NCBI RefSeq assembly: GCF_011764565.1 | Contig: NZ_AP022871.1 | Location: 1,054,001-1,118,000 of the forward strand | DNA length: 64,000 nucleotides | Source: Phytohabitans suffuscus | Lineage (GTDB): Bacteria; Actinomycetota; Actinomycetes; Mycobacteriales; Micromonosporaceae | Direction of reading: 5' to 3' | Part shown: piece after piece, positions 43,249 to 52,528 of the stretch | Numbering within the stretch: position 1 is the first letter of the stretch | Layout of the letters: every line of letters begins with the position of its first letter | Made by a program: the position numbers and the translations under genes | The notes under the pieces: model-generated | The model's database searches: none | What the model was told of the DNA's origin: nothing | The model's input: the letters and a program-made list of their open reading frames with translations, nothing else

Positions 43249-45024
43249 TCAGAGGTTCCACTCGGTTTGGAGACTTTGCAGGAGATGCTGTTGCCGTTGC
43301 TCCAGCAGCGCTGGTGTCCACTGGGCGTGGCTGAGGACTTGCACGGTGAGCGCGAACGTCGCCACTCCGCCGGGGGCCAGGAAGTACTTGGTCTTCTTCT
43401 TGTCGAAGTCGTAGTTTTGGGCGCCGGAGTTCTTGCGGCGGTTGAGCAGCACGAGGTTGGCCAGCTTGTGAGTCCACAGCACGCGTTCGTCGTCGGTGAA
43501 GGCTTGCAGCCACAGCGAGTTGGCCGCGGGGTTTCGGGGCAGGACGTGCTCGACGGTTATGATCTGGTGGTTGAAGGTCACGCCGGGATCGTCGGCGAGT
43601 ACCTCGTCGAGGCGGAGCAGCACGTACTTGCATACCTTGGCCGACAGGTAGAGATCCCCGCCCAGCACCGCGTGGGTTTCGTCCTTCTCGCTGTCGGTGA
43701 GCTGTAGCGAGGGCGCGTCGAGCCCGGCCCCGCCTGTGAGCTCGCGCACGAGGGCGGCGTAGCGCAGCGCCCGTGGTGTGCTGTAGACGCCGCGGATGAG
43801 CAGACTGGCCGCCAGCCGCTCCAACGCCCGCATAAGCAGGACAAGTGTGGCGGGGTCGTCGCCGTGATGCCGCATGGCCCATAGGGCGACCGGACGCCAG
43901 TCGGCGTTGTCCAGCCTGTTCAGTCGCCGGAGCCAGGCGTTGACCTGGGTCCTCAGGTCCGGGTCGCCGCACTCGTAGCTGTTGCTGCGGATGCGGCCGT
44001 ACGCGTCGGCGTAGGGGACGATCACCTCATCGACGAACTGGGTGGCCTTGCCGGGCAGGTAGTGCTTGTCGAGTACCTGCTCGGGGAACTCCTTGAGCAG
44101 CTCCTTGTCGGCGCGCTGCCCGGAGAAGATCAATCGGACGTAGGAGAACAGCTCCGCGAAGGCTTCCCGCCCGAGCGCGTCCTCAGCGCCTTCCCACCGC
44201 TCGGCGTACTTGTCCGACAGGTCACTGCCGAGGTCGCCGAGGACCTGCGACTTGAAGATGTCCGCAGGTGACAGGTCGACGCCCCGGGCGTTCATGACGC
44301 TGAAGATTCGGTGGGCGCTAGCCAGGTCTTGGGTAACGACCACGACGAGGAAGGTGCGGGTTGAGATCATCTTGGCGAGCGCGAGACGGCGTTCGTCCGA
44401 CCAGTCCGGGCCGGTCAGGACGTGATGGAGCGTTGCGGCGTTGGTGCGGATGGCCCGTTGCGCGTCGGTCTTGAGCGCATCGGGCTTCAAGGCCAGCAGC
44501 TCCGGGATCGCGCTGACCTGCTGCACGTACGCTGCGAAGAAGTCGGCGTCGCGTGGGCGCAGGGTCAGCCGAGGCTTCGGGTCGAGGCCGAGCAGCGGGC
44601 TGCCCGGCTCGATCAGCCTCTCCTCCAAGTCCTTACGCAACGTGGCATCACCGGCGAGGTCCCGCAGCACCGCGAGCAGAATCGTCAAGGTCGTCAGCCG
44701 TTGCTGCCCGTCAATGACGTCGGCCTTCGGGTTGTGGGGCTCTTTCACCAGCACGAGCGAGCCGAGGAAGTAGGGTTCGTCCTCGCCCCGTTCCAGCGCG
44801 TCCCGCAGGTCGAACAGGAGCTGGGCGGCGTTGTCCTCATCCCACGCGTAGGGACGCTGGAAATGCGGAATCCGGAAGTCATAGTCGCTGCAGAAGATCT
44901 TGTGTAGCGGGACCTCAGAAGCCTCAAGCCGTTGCACCGCGCCATTGTCGTCAACCAGGCCCGGGTAGTCCACCCCGAAGAGGCCCTGTGTCAGCCATCT
45001 GGCTCGCGTGCGCGGCATCGCCAT
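43249..45024 (-). CDS. DUF262-DUF1524 protein, GmrSD-like modification-dependent nuclease
   Basis: Start is uncertain (ATG 45024 or 45018; conserved sequence begins at LEASEVPLHKIFCSDYDFRI). The ParB-like DUF262 domain has FQRPYAWDEDNAAQLLFDLR and IDGQQRLTTLTILLAVLRDL, and the C-terminal DUF1524 His-Me-finger nuclease has TVEHVLPRNPAANSLW and HKLANLVLLNRRKNSGAQ. Both halves of GmrS/GmrD are fused here in about 590 aa. Such enzymes use NTP to cut phage DNA with modified bases. It is divergent from the HTH gene at 45146. Confidence 0.88.
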   Translation of the reverse strand: MAMPRTRARWLTQGLFGVDYPGLVDDNGAVQRLEASEVPLHKIFCSDYDFRIPHFQRPYAWDEDNAAQLLFDLRDALERGEDEPYFLGSLVLVKEPHNPKADVIDGQQRLTTLTILLAVLRDLAGDATLRKDLEERLIEPGSPLLGLDPKPRLTLRPRDADFFAAYVQQVSAIPELLALKPDALKTDAQRAIRTNAATLHHVLTGPDWSDERRLALAKMISTRTFLVVVVTQDLASAHRIFSVMNARGVDLSPADIFKSQVLGDLGSDLSDKYAERWEGAEDALGREAFAELFSYVRLIFSGQRADKELLKEFPEQVLDKHYLPGKATQFVDEVIVPYADAYGRIRSNSYECGDPDLRTQVNAWLRRLNRLDNADWRPVALWAMRHHGDDPATLVLLMRALERLAASLLIRGVYSTPRALRYAALVRELTGGAGLDAPSLQLTDSEKDETHAVLGGDLYLSAKVCKYVLLRLDEVLADDPGVTFNHQIITVEHVLPRNPAANSLWLQAFTDDERVLWTHKLANLVLLNRRKNSGAQNYDFDKKKTKYFLAPGGVATFALTVQVLSHAQWTPALLEQRQQHLLQSLQTEWNL

Positions 45025-45145
45025 CGACACAAGCGGTCCGTCACCGAGGCGAGCAAGCTGTCGAGGAACGCAAGACTGGATCTCTTGCAGTACCGGCCCA
45101 CCCCTCCTACGGGTTGACCCAAGCAGTGAGCCATGATGGCGAGCC

Positions 45146-45798
45146 ATGGTGGACGGCCCTGAAGGTGGTGACGCGCCTGCCTTGTCCGTCGGGGAACGCC
45201 AAGCCGCGTCGGACGCCACGCCGTCCAGTCCGGAGCTTCACCATTTGTACGTGCTCGACGGTGTGTCGGTAGCTGACCTTGCCCGGCGATATAAGGTTCG
45301 GACTACCAAGGTCAAGGCTTGGCTTGCCGACGCCGGCATCCCGATTCGGCCGCGAGGGTACGGACAAAGTCACGCGCGGCGTCATCCTCGCCCCACTCGG
45401 GACACGTTGTACGAGGAGTTCGTCGTCCGGCGTACACCTGCGGCCGTGCTCGCGGCGCGGTACGGGGTGAACGTGGTGACGGTCTTCGGCTGGTTGTCCG
45501 GCTACGGCATCTCAGCGGAGGATCGGACGCCGCCATCGGAACAGCTGCACATGCTGTACGTCAACCGACGGTGGGACATCGCCACGATCGCTGCCGCGTG
45601 CGGCGTCAGCGTGGGGACCGCTCACCGGTGGCTTCGCAAGGCGGGGGTGCCGATGCGTGGCCGGGCTGTAAGGACCGTCCCGTGCTGCCGTCTGCCGTGG
45701 ACCTCCATCGCTGGTACGTGGTCTTGGGCCTGAGCGTCGCCGATCCGTCTGCGGCAAGGCCCAGGTCACCGCCGCCGCGGACGGAGCCGTCCTTCTGA
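45146..45798 (+). CDS. Protein of repeated HTH units, frame break in the fourth unit
   Basis: Three homologous units of about 45 aa each follow one another: LHHLYVLDGVSVADLARRYK, LYEEFVVRRTPAAVLAARYG, LHMLYVNRRWDIATIAAACG, each ending W(L)-x-x-(A/G)-G-(I/V)-x-x-R. A fourth (LHRWYVVLGLSVAD) lies in another frame after about 45661, so one base is probably missing; uncorrected the frame ends at 45733. The units are homeodomain/resolvase-type helix-turn-helices and suggest a protein binding several DNA sites. The function is unknown. It sits divergent from the DUF262 nuclease and could regulate it. Confidence 0.65.
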
Positions 45799-45819
45799 CC
45801 CGGCCACACCGTACGGTCG

Positions 45820-46240
45820 GTCTTGTCGTCGAGTGTTGCGCGCCGGCTGCGGTCCTGCTGGTGCTGGCGTACTACGTCTGTTCACCGGAGGAATGGGGCA
45901 GCCCTTCGGTCGTGGGGGCTGGGCTTCGGCACCGCGATCCTCGCCCTCGACGGCAGCCACGCCGACTGGGGCCGACCTGTGGATCTACAGCGTGGGTCCG
46001 CAGGTCGGCGGCATCGTCGCCGTCTGCCTGTACGACATGGTGACCACCGGACGCACCCGTTGTCGGCCCCGCCGGATAGCCACCCGTCCACCCAACCGGC
46101 CACCGCGCGTCATCGCCGTGGCCCCGGCCCTGATGTGGGCCCAGCTCTGTATCCGGGGCACGCCACCAGACACCGCCCGGCACCTCCCAGCGGTGGCTCT
46201 CCCGCAACCCCGAAGCCGCGATCCAGGTGGCGACCGGTGA
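45820..46240 (+). pseudogene. Decayed aquaporin/MIP-family gene fragment
   Basis: Three frames contribute: VLLVLAYYVCSPEEWGSPSV, LGFGTAILALDGSHADWG, and DLWIYSVGPQVGGIVAVCLY. The last closely follows the end of bacterial aquaporins (W-x-D-L-W-I-Y-x-x-G-P-x-x-G). No NPA motif remains. It is a remnant of a membrane-channel gene. The stretch 46241-46479 holds no recognisable feature except the promoter region of the next gene. Confidence 0.5.
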
Positions 46241-46479
46241 TGGTGAGGGCGGCCGTGACGCGCCGCCGCCGGCGAAGCCGGTTCGACATGTTCCTGGTCC
46301 CCAACCGGCGCACTACCCGGTTATCAGGCACATAATCGTCCGGCATTACGTCTTTGAGCACGTGCGCCAGGTCACGATGAATCGACGTGCATGCTCCGCA
46401 CAGCCGATAGGCGCGGGCAATACGTTTGCTCCCGACTGGCGCGCGTGTGATCCTCGATCCGAACGCCAAGGAGGTGATC

Positions 46480-47589
46480 ATGGCTTGGCCACTGTGGCGC
46501 CACATGTTGCGTGAGTCGCAGCGCCACGCCCTCAGGGCTGTGGACGAGTGGAACAGCTCCAACGGCAACTACAGCGACTTCATCGGCCACATGCACAAGG
46601 CGTGGCTTTACCTTCTCCATGCGGAGTTCCGGCGCGACAAGCTCCCGTTCCACTACACAGACGACGTGGGTCAACCTAAGATCATCGATGGGGAGTCGCA
46701 GGCTTGGGGCCTGGAGGACTGTCTGAAGAAGCGATACTCGGACGCGAACGATCCGGTACGGCGCAACGTCGAGTTGTTTGTCAAGCTCCGTAACAAGATC
46801 GAGCATCGGTACGAGCGTGAGCTCAAGATTGCTACGGGCGGTAAGGCCCAAGCACTGGTGATCAACTACGAGCAGGAGATGACAGCGAAGTTCGGGGAGG
46901 TCTACAGCTTGGCGGATCAGCTGCGGTTCCCGATCTTTTTGCGCGCCCTTTCGGCCGAAGGCGTGGGCGAACTGCGCGAGATCAGCAAGCGGCTCCCGCG
47001 GAGAACACGTGACTTGGTTGCCCGCTACGAGTCCGATCTTGACCGGGTGGTACTCGAGGACCTGCGGTACGACTACCGCATTCGCCTCGTCCCGATGGTC
47101 GGACCCAAGTCGGACGCGGATCTGGCCGTCAACTTCGTCCGGCTCGATGAGCTGACCGAAGACGAGCGCAAGGTCATGGTTGATGCGGGGCGATCCGGGA
47201 CTGTCATCGTCCGCGACCGGCAGGTAGAGGTGACGGACAAGGACAAGTTGCGCCCGATGCAGGTTGTTCGACTCGTGGAGGGCCAGGTTCCATTCGAGTT
47301 CACGCTGTATGGCCACCACACCGAGATGTGGCGCCGGCTCGGGGTCAGACCCCCGAATGGGGCAGCCAAACCCTGGGAGACAGATCCGCGGTACTGCGTC
47401 TACAGCGAGGCGTTCGGTGCCTATGTCTACACGACGGCGTGGGTGAAGCGGATCGTCAAGGAGATCGGCACTGTCGAGAAGTACCGGGCGTTTTTCGGTC
47501 GGGAGCCGCGGATGAAGGTGAGTCAACTGCCGAACCGGAACGTTTCGCCCTCGATCACAGGATCTGAAGCGAGAAAGCTGCCTGCGTAG
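46480..47589 (+). CDS. DUF3644-domain protein
   Basis: ATG 46480 follows AAGGAGGTGATC, a perfect ribosome-binding site. The 369-aa protein has the DUF3644 signature: HMHKAWLYLLHAEFRRDKLP, RNVELFVKLRNKIEHRYERE, ALVINYEQEMTAKFGEVYSL. Codon use is less extreme than in the chromosomal part, suggesting transfer. DUF3644 proteins are of unknown biochemistry and are often found near restriction and other defence genes. It is convergent with the deazaguanine operon. Confidence 0.85.
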   Translation: MAWPLWRHMLRESQRHALRAVDEWNSSNGNYSDFIGHMHKAWLYLLHAEFRRDKLPFHYTDDVGQPKIIDGESQAWGLEDCLKKRYSDANDPVRRNVELFVKLRNKIEHRYERELKIATGGKAQALVINYEQEMTAKFGEVYSLADQLRFPIFLRALSAEGVGELREISKRLPRRTRDLVARYESDLDRVVLEDLRYDYRIRLVPMVGPKSDADLAVNFVRLDELTEDERKVMVDAGRSGTVIVRDRQVEVTDKDKLRPMQVVRLVEGQVPFEFTLYGHHTEMWRRLGVRPPNGAAKPWETDPRYCVYSEAFGAYVYTTAWVKRIVKEIGTVEKYRAFFGREPRMKVSQLPNRNVSPSITGSEARKLPA

Positions 47590-47626
47590 CGGCGTCCGTC
47601 AGACAAGGGGGCGTGGTGTTGGTCAG

Positions 47627-48376
47627 TCACCGTCCACGTTTAGGGCCCCACAGCAGGATGTGCGTGCGGCCGGAAAGGTTGTAACCGTGGTCGACCGCTG
47701 GGTCGGCGAGGGCGCGCATCCCGGCCAGCACCTCCGTCGTTGTTGTTGCGCGCGGCATGAGCCAGACGCGATCGGGAGTGGCCCCGGCGGTCGCGGCGAG
47801 AGACGCGACTTGGGGCAGATCTCCGGGTCCATCGAGCACGATCTTGAGTACTGAGCCGGGCAGGTCGAGCAGAGCGCGTAGGGCCTGAGGGTGGATGCGG
47901 GCGGCGGCACTGCCGGCATGAGGCAGTTTAGGGCTGACGACGAAGCGGTGAACGAGTGGGACGAGTGCGTCGGTAGGTGTGATGGTGCCGTTCGTCTCCA
48001 CCTCGCAGCGAAGGGCAGGGCGGCGTGCGCGTAGCGCGGCGAGTAGCGCAACGACGGATGGCTGCTGAAGCAGCGGTTCTCCACCAGTGAGCACGAGCAG
48101 CCGGGTGTGCGGGCCAGCGAGGCGATCGAGGTCGGCGGCGAGCACAACGGGATCTGCGATACTCGTCTCGACCCATGGGTCGTATCGGGCCCAGTCCCAG
48201 CTGTACGAGGTGTCGCACCACGTACATGTCAGGTTGCAGCCCGCGAGCCGGACGAAGACGGCCCGCTCTCCCGCGCTCGGCCCCTCGCCTTGCAGCGATA
48301 CAAAGGTCTCGCTGAGCAGCAGCGATCCATCGGGCGCACGTCGGCGTGTGTGGCGCACGCCGCCGCCTGGTCTCAT
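47627..48376 (-). CDS. queE: 7-carboxy-7-deazaguanine synthase (radical SAM)
   Basis: The 249-aa protein has the [4Fe-4S] motif CNLTCTWCDT (CX3CX2C), LQGEGPSAGERAVFVRLAGC before it, and LVLTGGEPLLQQP and EVETNGTITP after it. It converts 6-carboxytetrahydropterin to 7-carboxy-7-deazaguanine by ring contraction with S-adenosylmethionine. It is the last gene of the operon starting at 52812 and overlaps queD by 4 nt. Confidence 0.95.
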   Translation of the reverse strand: MRPGGGVRHTRRRAPDGSLLLSETFVSLQGEGPSAGERAVFVRLAGCNLTCTWCDTSYSWDWARYDPWVETSIADPVVLAADLDRLAGPHTRLLVLTGGEPLLQQPSVVALLAALRARRPALRCEVETNGTITPTDALVPLVHRFVVSPKLPHAGSAAARIHPQALRALLDLPGSVLKIVLDGPGDLPQVASLAATAGATPDRVWLMPRATTTTEVLAGMRALADPAVDHGYNLSGRTHILLWGPKRGR

Positions 48377-48726
48377 GGTTGGACCTCGACGCAGCAGTCC
48401 GGGGTCTCCCAGAGGCGGACCCGGGTCACAGGCAGTTCGGCCTGGATGAGGGTGTCGAGGACGTGCAGCGCGACTCGCTCGGCGGTGGGGTTGTCGATGC
48501 TGTCGTTGAGCAGCGTGTGGTCGAGGTGCTCAATGAGGGCGCTTTCGACGGCCGACTTGAGGTCGGCGAAGTCGATCACTAGGCCGTCGGCTCTGACCGG
48601 ACCGGTTGCGGTGACCTCGAGGCGATACGTGTGGCCGTGCAGGCGTGCGCATTTGCCGGGATGCCAGGGTAGGTGATGGGCGGCATCGAACGTGAATGAC
48701 CGGGTGACGCTGGCGGCTCTGGTCAC
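48373..48726 (-). CDS. queD: 6-carboxytetrahydropterin synthase
   Basis: The 117-aa protein is a 6-pyruvoyltetrahydropterin-synthase-fold enzyme with zinc ligands in FDAAHHL and LHGHTYRLEV, the active-site Cys in GKCARLHGH, and the LDHTLLND and NPTAERVALH segments. It converts dihydroneopterin triphosphate to 6-carboxytetrahydropterin, the first pathway-specific step to 7-deazaguanines. The GTP cyclohydrolase step must come from the host, as no folE is present here. It has 4-nt overlaps with both neighbours. Confidence 0.95.
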   Translation of the reverse strand: MTRAASVTRSFTFDAAHHLPWHPGKCARLHGHTYRLEVTATGPVRADGLVIDFADLKSAVESALIEHLDHTLLNDSIDNPTAERVALHVLDTLIQAELPVTRVRLWETPDCCVEVQP

Positions 48727-49517
48727 GTCTCCTCGCTTTGTGTCGTGTCGGCGCCGGACTCCGTGTTTGCTGTGGTGCCGAGGGCGACGGCGCCGAGATC
48801 GACCGGTCCGGTTCCGCTTCCATCATCTGCGTGGAGGGCACCGCAAGTGCCCACGATGCAGGATCCCAGGCCGATATCGGCCGCGGTTAGGTGAATGAGC
48901 ATGAGCAGCGCGCCGGTCTCGCGCCAGAGCAGGGAGATGCCTAGGGGGTAGCGGCTGAGGGTGCGGTCGGGGTGGGCGACGGCGAGCACTACGGCGGGTG
49001 GTGGCCCTGGCTGTCCCATCGCGTGCGCGACCTCGTGTAGCGCCTCTGCTATCTGTTCGGGTGGGTGCGCGCCGGGGCGTAGGACGGCCGCGTCGGGGTC
49101 GAGGATCCAGCTTCCCGGGTCGAGACCACGGACGTGCCGGGCCAGCAGGACGAGGGTCAGCGGGTGCCTGGCTCCGGCGGAGGGAGCTGCGCGGTGGGCG
49201 ATGGGGGCGCCTGCGAGGTCGGTCGACTTGCTGCGGGTGAGTCCCGCCCGGGCGAGGACGGTACCGACCTCGGTGAGGCTCGGGGGGCGCAGGTGTCGGT
49301 CGCTGCGGCGGGCGGCGACGACCTCCGCGAAAGGTCGCGTGGTGCCGACGTCGGTGACGGGTACAGACAGTGGGACAGACGGGACGAGGGTCGGCGCTGC
49401 GAGGTCATCCAACGGGTTTCCGCCGGGTGGCGCGGCCCGGACGGGTCTGACAGCCCGGGCTTCAGCGAACGCGGACGCAGCGCGGGCCGCCGCGGCGTCG
49501 CGCGGTACCCCGGTCAT
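48723..49517 (-). CDS. SagB/ThcOx-type (nitroreductase-fold) flavin oxidoreductase
   Basis: The 264-aa protein has a nitroreductase-like fold: RRSDRHLRPPSLTEVGTVLA (FMN phosphate arginines), PSAGARHPLTLVLLARHVRG with the GLDPGSWILDPD hairpin characteristic of SagB-like dehydrogenases, and RETGALLMLIHLTAADIGLGSC. SagB enzymes oxidise azolines in peptide natural products; here there is no peptide or cyclodehydratase gene, so a redox step on a deazaguanine product is more likely. It has 4-nt overlaps with queC and queD. The precise reaction is unknown. Confidence 0.8.
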   Translation of the reverse strand: MTGVPRDAAAARAASAFAEARAVRPVRAAPPGGNPLDDLAAPTLVPSVPLSVPVTDVGTTRPFAEVVAARRSDRHLRPPSLTEVGTVLARAGLTRSKSTDLAGAPIAHRAAPSAGARHPLTLVLLARHVRGLDPGSWILDPDAAVLRPGAHPPEQIAEALHEVAHAMGQPGPPPAVVLAVAHPDRTLSRYPLGISLLWRETGALLMLIHLTAADIGLGSCIVGTCGALHADDGSGTGPVDLGAVALGTTANTESGADTTQSEET

Positions 49518-50163
49518 GGGTCCGGGGTTTGCAGCAGGCCGAGGCTGCTAAGGACGCGGGCTCGTTTCCAGCAGCCGGGGCATTGGCCGCAGGGCAGGCT
49601 GGCTCGGTGACACGAGACTGTCCAGGCGAGGATGTCTTCGCCGAGTCCGCTGCGGTCGACGAGTGCTGTCGTGGTCTCGTTGATCGCTGGCGTAACTACG
49701 CGTACCGCCCCTTCCTGAAGCGCAAAGAGCCGGTCGAGCGCCTCGTAGAAGGCTGGGCTGCCATCGGCGTGACGGTCGCGGTCGTCAAGCACCGTACCAA
49801 CGATGACGGTGTGCAGACTGTTGCGGACGGCGACGGAGGCCGCTGCGGTGACGAGGATCTGGTTGCGGAATGGCCACCACTCCGGGCTGGGCGCGTCCGG
49901 CAGCGGCGTGTCGTCCCGCAGCAGGCCGCCACCAGTGTCGCCGAGGTCGAGGCGAAGGTGTTGCAGCGGCAGCCCGAGTGCGTTGGTGACCGCCTCGGAC
50001 GCTCGCGCCTCGGCGATCGCCGGGCGTTGTCCATAGTCGATGACCAAACACAGCGTGGGCCGTTCAAGCGCTGCCAACGCGGTGCTGTCCAAGCCGCCCG
50101 ACAGCAGCAGGACACTTCCGGCGGGGGCCGGACGGTGTCACCGCCCACGGATGCGCTAGTCAC
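49514..50163 (-). CDS. queC: 7-cyano-7-deazaguanine (preQ0) synthase, one frame break
   Basis: From GTG 50163, overlapping the kinase stop (GTGA), the frame reads TSASVGGDTVRPP; adding one base in the five-G run at 50123-50127 continues to SVLLLSGGLDSTALAALERP, the PP-loop ATP site. The zinc motif is SCHRASLPCGQCPGCWKRA near the C-terminus and PFRNQILVTAAAS is a further QueC signature. Corrected length is 216 aa. The enzyme turns 7-carboxy-7-deazaguanine plus ammonia and ATP into preQ0. Without the correction only a TTG start inside the P-loop is available. Confidence 0.92.
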
Positions 50164-51409
50164 GCGTGGCCCGTCACGCGGCTGGGCGTTAGCGGGTGGC
50201 CTTGAGCCGCCCACACCACGCGGTACAGCGCGCTGGAAAGATCCTGATGCAGCTCTGCCCCGGTTCCAACGAGCATCTTCGTGCCCTCGTGCGATGGGCC
50301 CTGTAAGAAGCCGACCACCGGTAGCCCTTTCCGGTGCGCCCAGCCGACCTCATAGACCGTGCCGGGGTCCCAGCCGTCGAGCAGCGCGAAGACGGCGTGA
50401 GCGCGGTCCAGACCTTCAAGGTCACGTGAGGCGACTTCATCGCCGCCGGGTCCAACGTCATGTAGCGGGCTGAAGACCTGTGCCCCGAGGCCGATCAGGA
50501 CGTTGCGGCAGGTCTCGACAAGCCACCGGTCGGCGAGGGTGAAGAACGGTGCGGCAAGGTAGACGAGCGGATCATCATCGGGAACGGCGAGTTCGTGCCC
50601 CGCGTCGGGGAGCACCTCGCCGACAGGTGCTCCGGCGAGCACCTGCGGCGGCACGATCGTGGCCCGAGTCCCGCACCACCACGCGGCGCTGCTGCTTGCG
50701 ACACGTGCGGCCTCGACAGGCTCGGCGCCATGATCCCACGCGTGGGCGTACGCGGCCGCGAAAACATCCCCACTGCCCAGGGGCCAGACCGAACGGGTGG
50801 GGAAGGGGCCAACGCGGGTCAGCACTCCGTCGCCGTCTCCGGCCAGGACCATGCATCCGCGTGCACTGTCCTTCACGACTACCGCGACGGCTCCGCTGGC
50901 GCTGCGTACGTGACGCGCGGCCGCCCCAAGATCGGCGATGCCGCCTGCCAGGGCACGCGTCTCTCGGGCGTTCGCGGCGACCGCTATGGCATCTGCGTGC
51001 AGGCCGGTGAGGTCGAGTCCAGTGAGGTCGCGTGGCCTTTGAGGGTCGACGACGAGCCGCCGTGCCCGTATGTTGCGTGGGCCGGTCTCAACCGTGCCGA
51101 ATACCAGGACAGTCTCATCGTCGCCGCTCAAGGCCGCGACATGGGTCGCTGACGGTCCATCGATCAAAGGCGCCATCACCGGGCTGAAGTAACGGAACCC
51201 CACCGGCTGATCGCGTTCCACCGTGTCCACGGTGACGCCGAGGGCCGCCGCGGCCGATGCCGCCAACGGTGCTGTGAGCCCGTCGATCGCCGTTACCAGG
51301 TGCACCTGGCTCGGGCCGAGGCAGGCGGCGGCTCGCAGTCCACTTCCCGCGAGTTCTTGATGCTGGGGACGGTAACCTGCTCGTGGTAGGTGCCACCGAG
51401 GATGATCAC
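50160..51409 (-). CDS. Fusion: PfkB-type (nucleoside/sugar) kinase - nucleoside 2-deoxyribosyltransferase, one frame break
   Basis: GTG 51409 overlaps the upstream stop. IILGGTYHEQVTVPSIKNS, then one base missing in the CCC/GGG run at 51347, then GSGLRAAACLGPSQVHLVTA. The kinase half ends with the PfkB signature LGSGDVFAAAYAHAW. The last ~150 residues are a nucleoside 2-deoxyribosyltransferase: VYLAAPFFTLADRWLVETC, FALLDGWDPGTVYEVGWAHR (catalytic Glu in YEVG), GLPVVGFLQGPSHEGTKMLV. Corrected length is 416 aa. One polypeptide could attach a base to deoxyribose and phosphorylate the nucleoside. It has 4-nt overlaps at both ends. Confidence 0.85.
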
Positions 51410-51735
51410 AGCGCGGCCCGCACCTCAACCTGAACGGCTCCCCCGTGGACAGTCAGCACGCCCGCTTGGAATGGCACGCCTTGGCGAAGACAGTTGATCA
51501 GCTGGATGGTTGGTGAGATTCCGCCCGCGTCGCGCCCCTGGTTGTCGACCGCGACCACCAGATCGGGTGGCCCCTCACGTAGCAGGATTTCCAGTGTGTC
51601 GCCGGGTGCGAGTTGGTCGGCCACGCCGGGGACGGGCGCCTCGATGTTCCGGATGAGGCGAAGGCCGGCGCAGGCGTCGACGCCACCACTCCCACCGCCT
51701 GCGCCCGGGCCGGCAGGTGCGTCGCTCCCGCTCAT
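51406..51735 (-). CDS. Small protein of unknown function in the deazaguanine operon
   Basis: The 109-aa protein has a Gly/Ala-rich start and a conserved-looking beta-rich core (GVADQLAPGDTLEILLREGP, DLVVAVDNQGRDAGGISPTI, QLINCLRQGVPFQAGVLTVH). No family was recognised. It lies between the glycosylase gene (38-nt gap) and the kinase fusion (4-nt overlap), so it is very likely a functional part of the pathway, perhaps a subunit. Confidence 0.7.
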   Translation of the reverse strand: MSGSDAPAGPGAGGGSGGVDACAGLRLIRNIEAPVPGVADQLAPGDTLEILLREGPPDLVVAVDNQGRDAGGISPTIQLINCLRQGVPFQAGVLTVHGGAVQVEVRAAL

Positions 51736-51773
51736 TGCCGCTCCGATCCCTGTCCTGGACAGTCCTAGCGACG

Positions 51774-52528
51774 TTACTTCACGCGGGTACGTCTGCCTGG
51801 GACCCTCGCCGAGTGCGCCCGCTCGGACCAGATGACGGCGTCGAGATCAGCCGCCCGTACCCCGCCATAACCAGCCCACGCCAGAAAGAACGCTTCAAGA
51901 CGCGGATAATCGGATATCGGGGTCCAGGCCGGGTCGAACACCCCGGCATTCGTACCGGCGCGCAGCACATGGACGTCGATGATCGCCACATCGTCACTGC
52001 CCAGATGGTTGCGCACGATCCACCCGGCAGTCTTGGGCCCGATGCCCGGTGCAAGCATCAGCCAGTCCCGCAGTTCGTGGGAGTTCTTGGGCGGCCTCTG
52101 GGTACAGACGTGGCGCAGTGCCGCGGCCAGCCATCGGGCCCGCTGAGTGGGAAACCGGTAATGAACGGTACGACCACCAACATCGAGCGGTGCCCGTAGC
52201 ACCCACTCCAGCTCACGCTCGTCCGGGCAGCGAGTCAGCAGGCCCGCATCACGAACGGCGTGAAAGGCGGCCAGCCCGGTCTCGTACGGCATGCCGTGAC
52301 CACTCAACAAACACGCCGCCACCTCCTCGGCAAGATCTCCGCCGAGGCGATGGCGATGCGGTCCATCGCGGAGGGTCCCGTCAGCGGCGGCGGCCTCGGT
52401 CACCGCAACCCAGTACGCGGCCGTGCCAACCTGCCAACTATGGCCCCAGGCGAACTCCCGTTCCGCAAGCCCCGGTGGGCAAGGACCACCATCGGCCCGC
52501 TGTCGCATAGGCCCACAGCCAGCGTCAT
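51774..52528 (-). CDS. HhH-GPD DNA glycosylase (OGG-like), one frame break
   Basis: ATG 52528 overlaps the XRE stop (ATGA). The frame starts MTLAVGLCDSGPMVVLAHRG and, with one base added in the CCCC/GGGG run at 52471, continues LAEREFAWGHSWQVGTAAYW to 251 aa. The helix-hairpin-helix LMLAPGIGPKTAGWIVRNHL carries the catalytic Lys (PKTA) and IIDVHVLRAG the catalytic Asp of 8-oxoguanine glycosylase/AP-lyases. OGG-like proteins accompany QueC-like enzymes in type IV CBASS. Here it probably acts on a 7-deazaguanine or other modified purine; that is inference. Confidence 0.85.
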
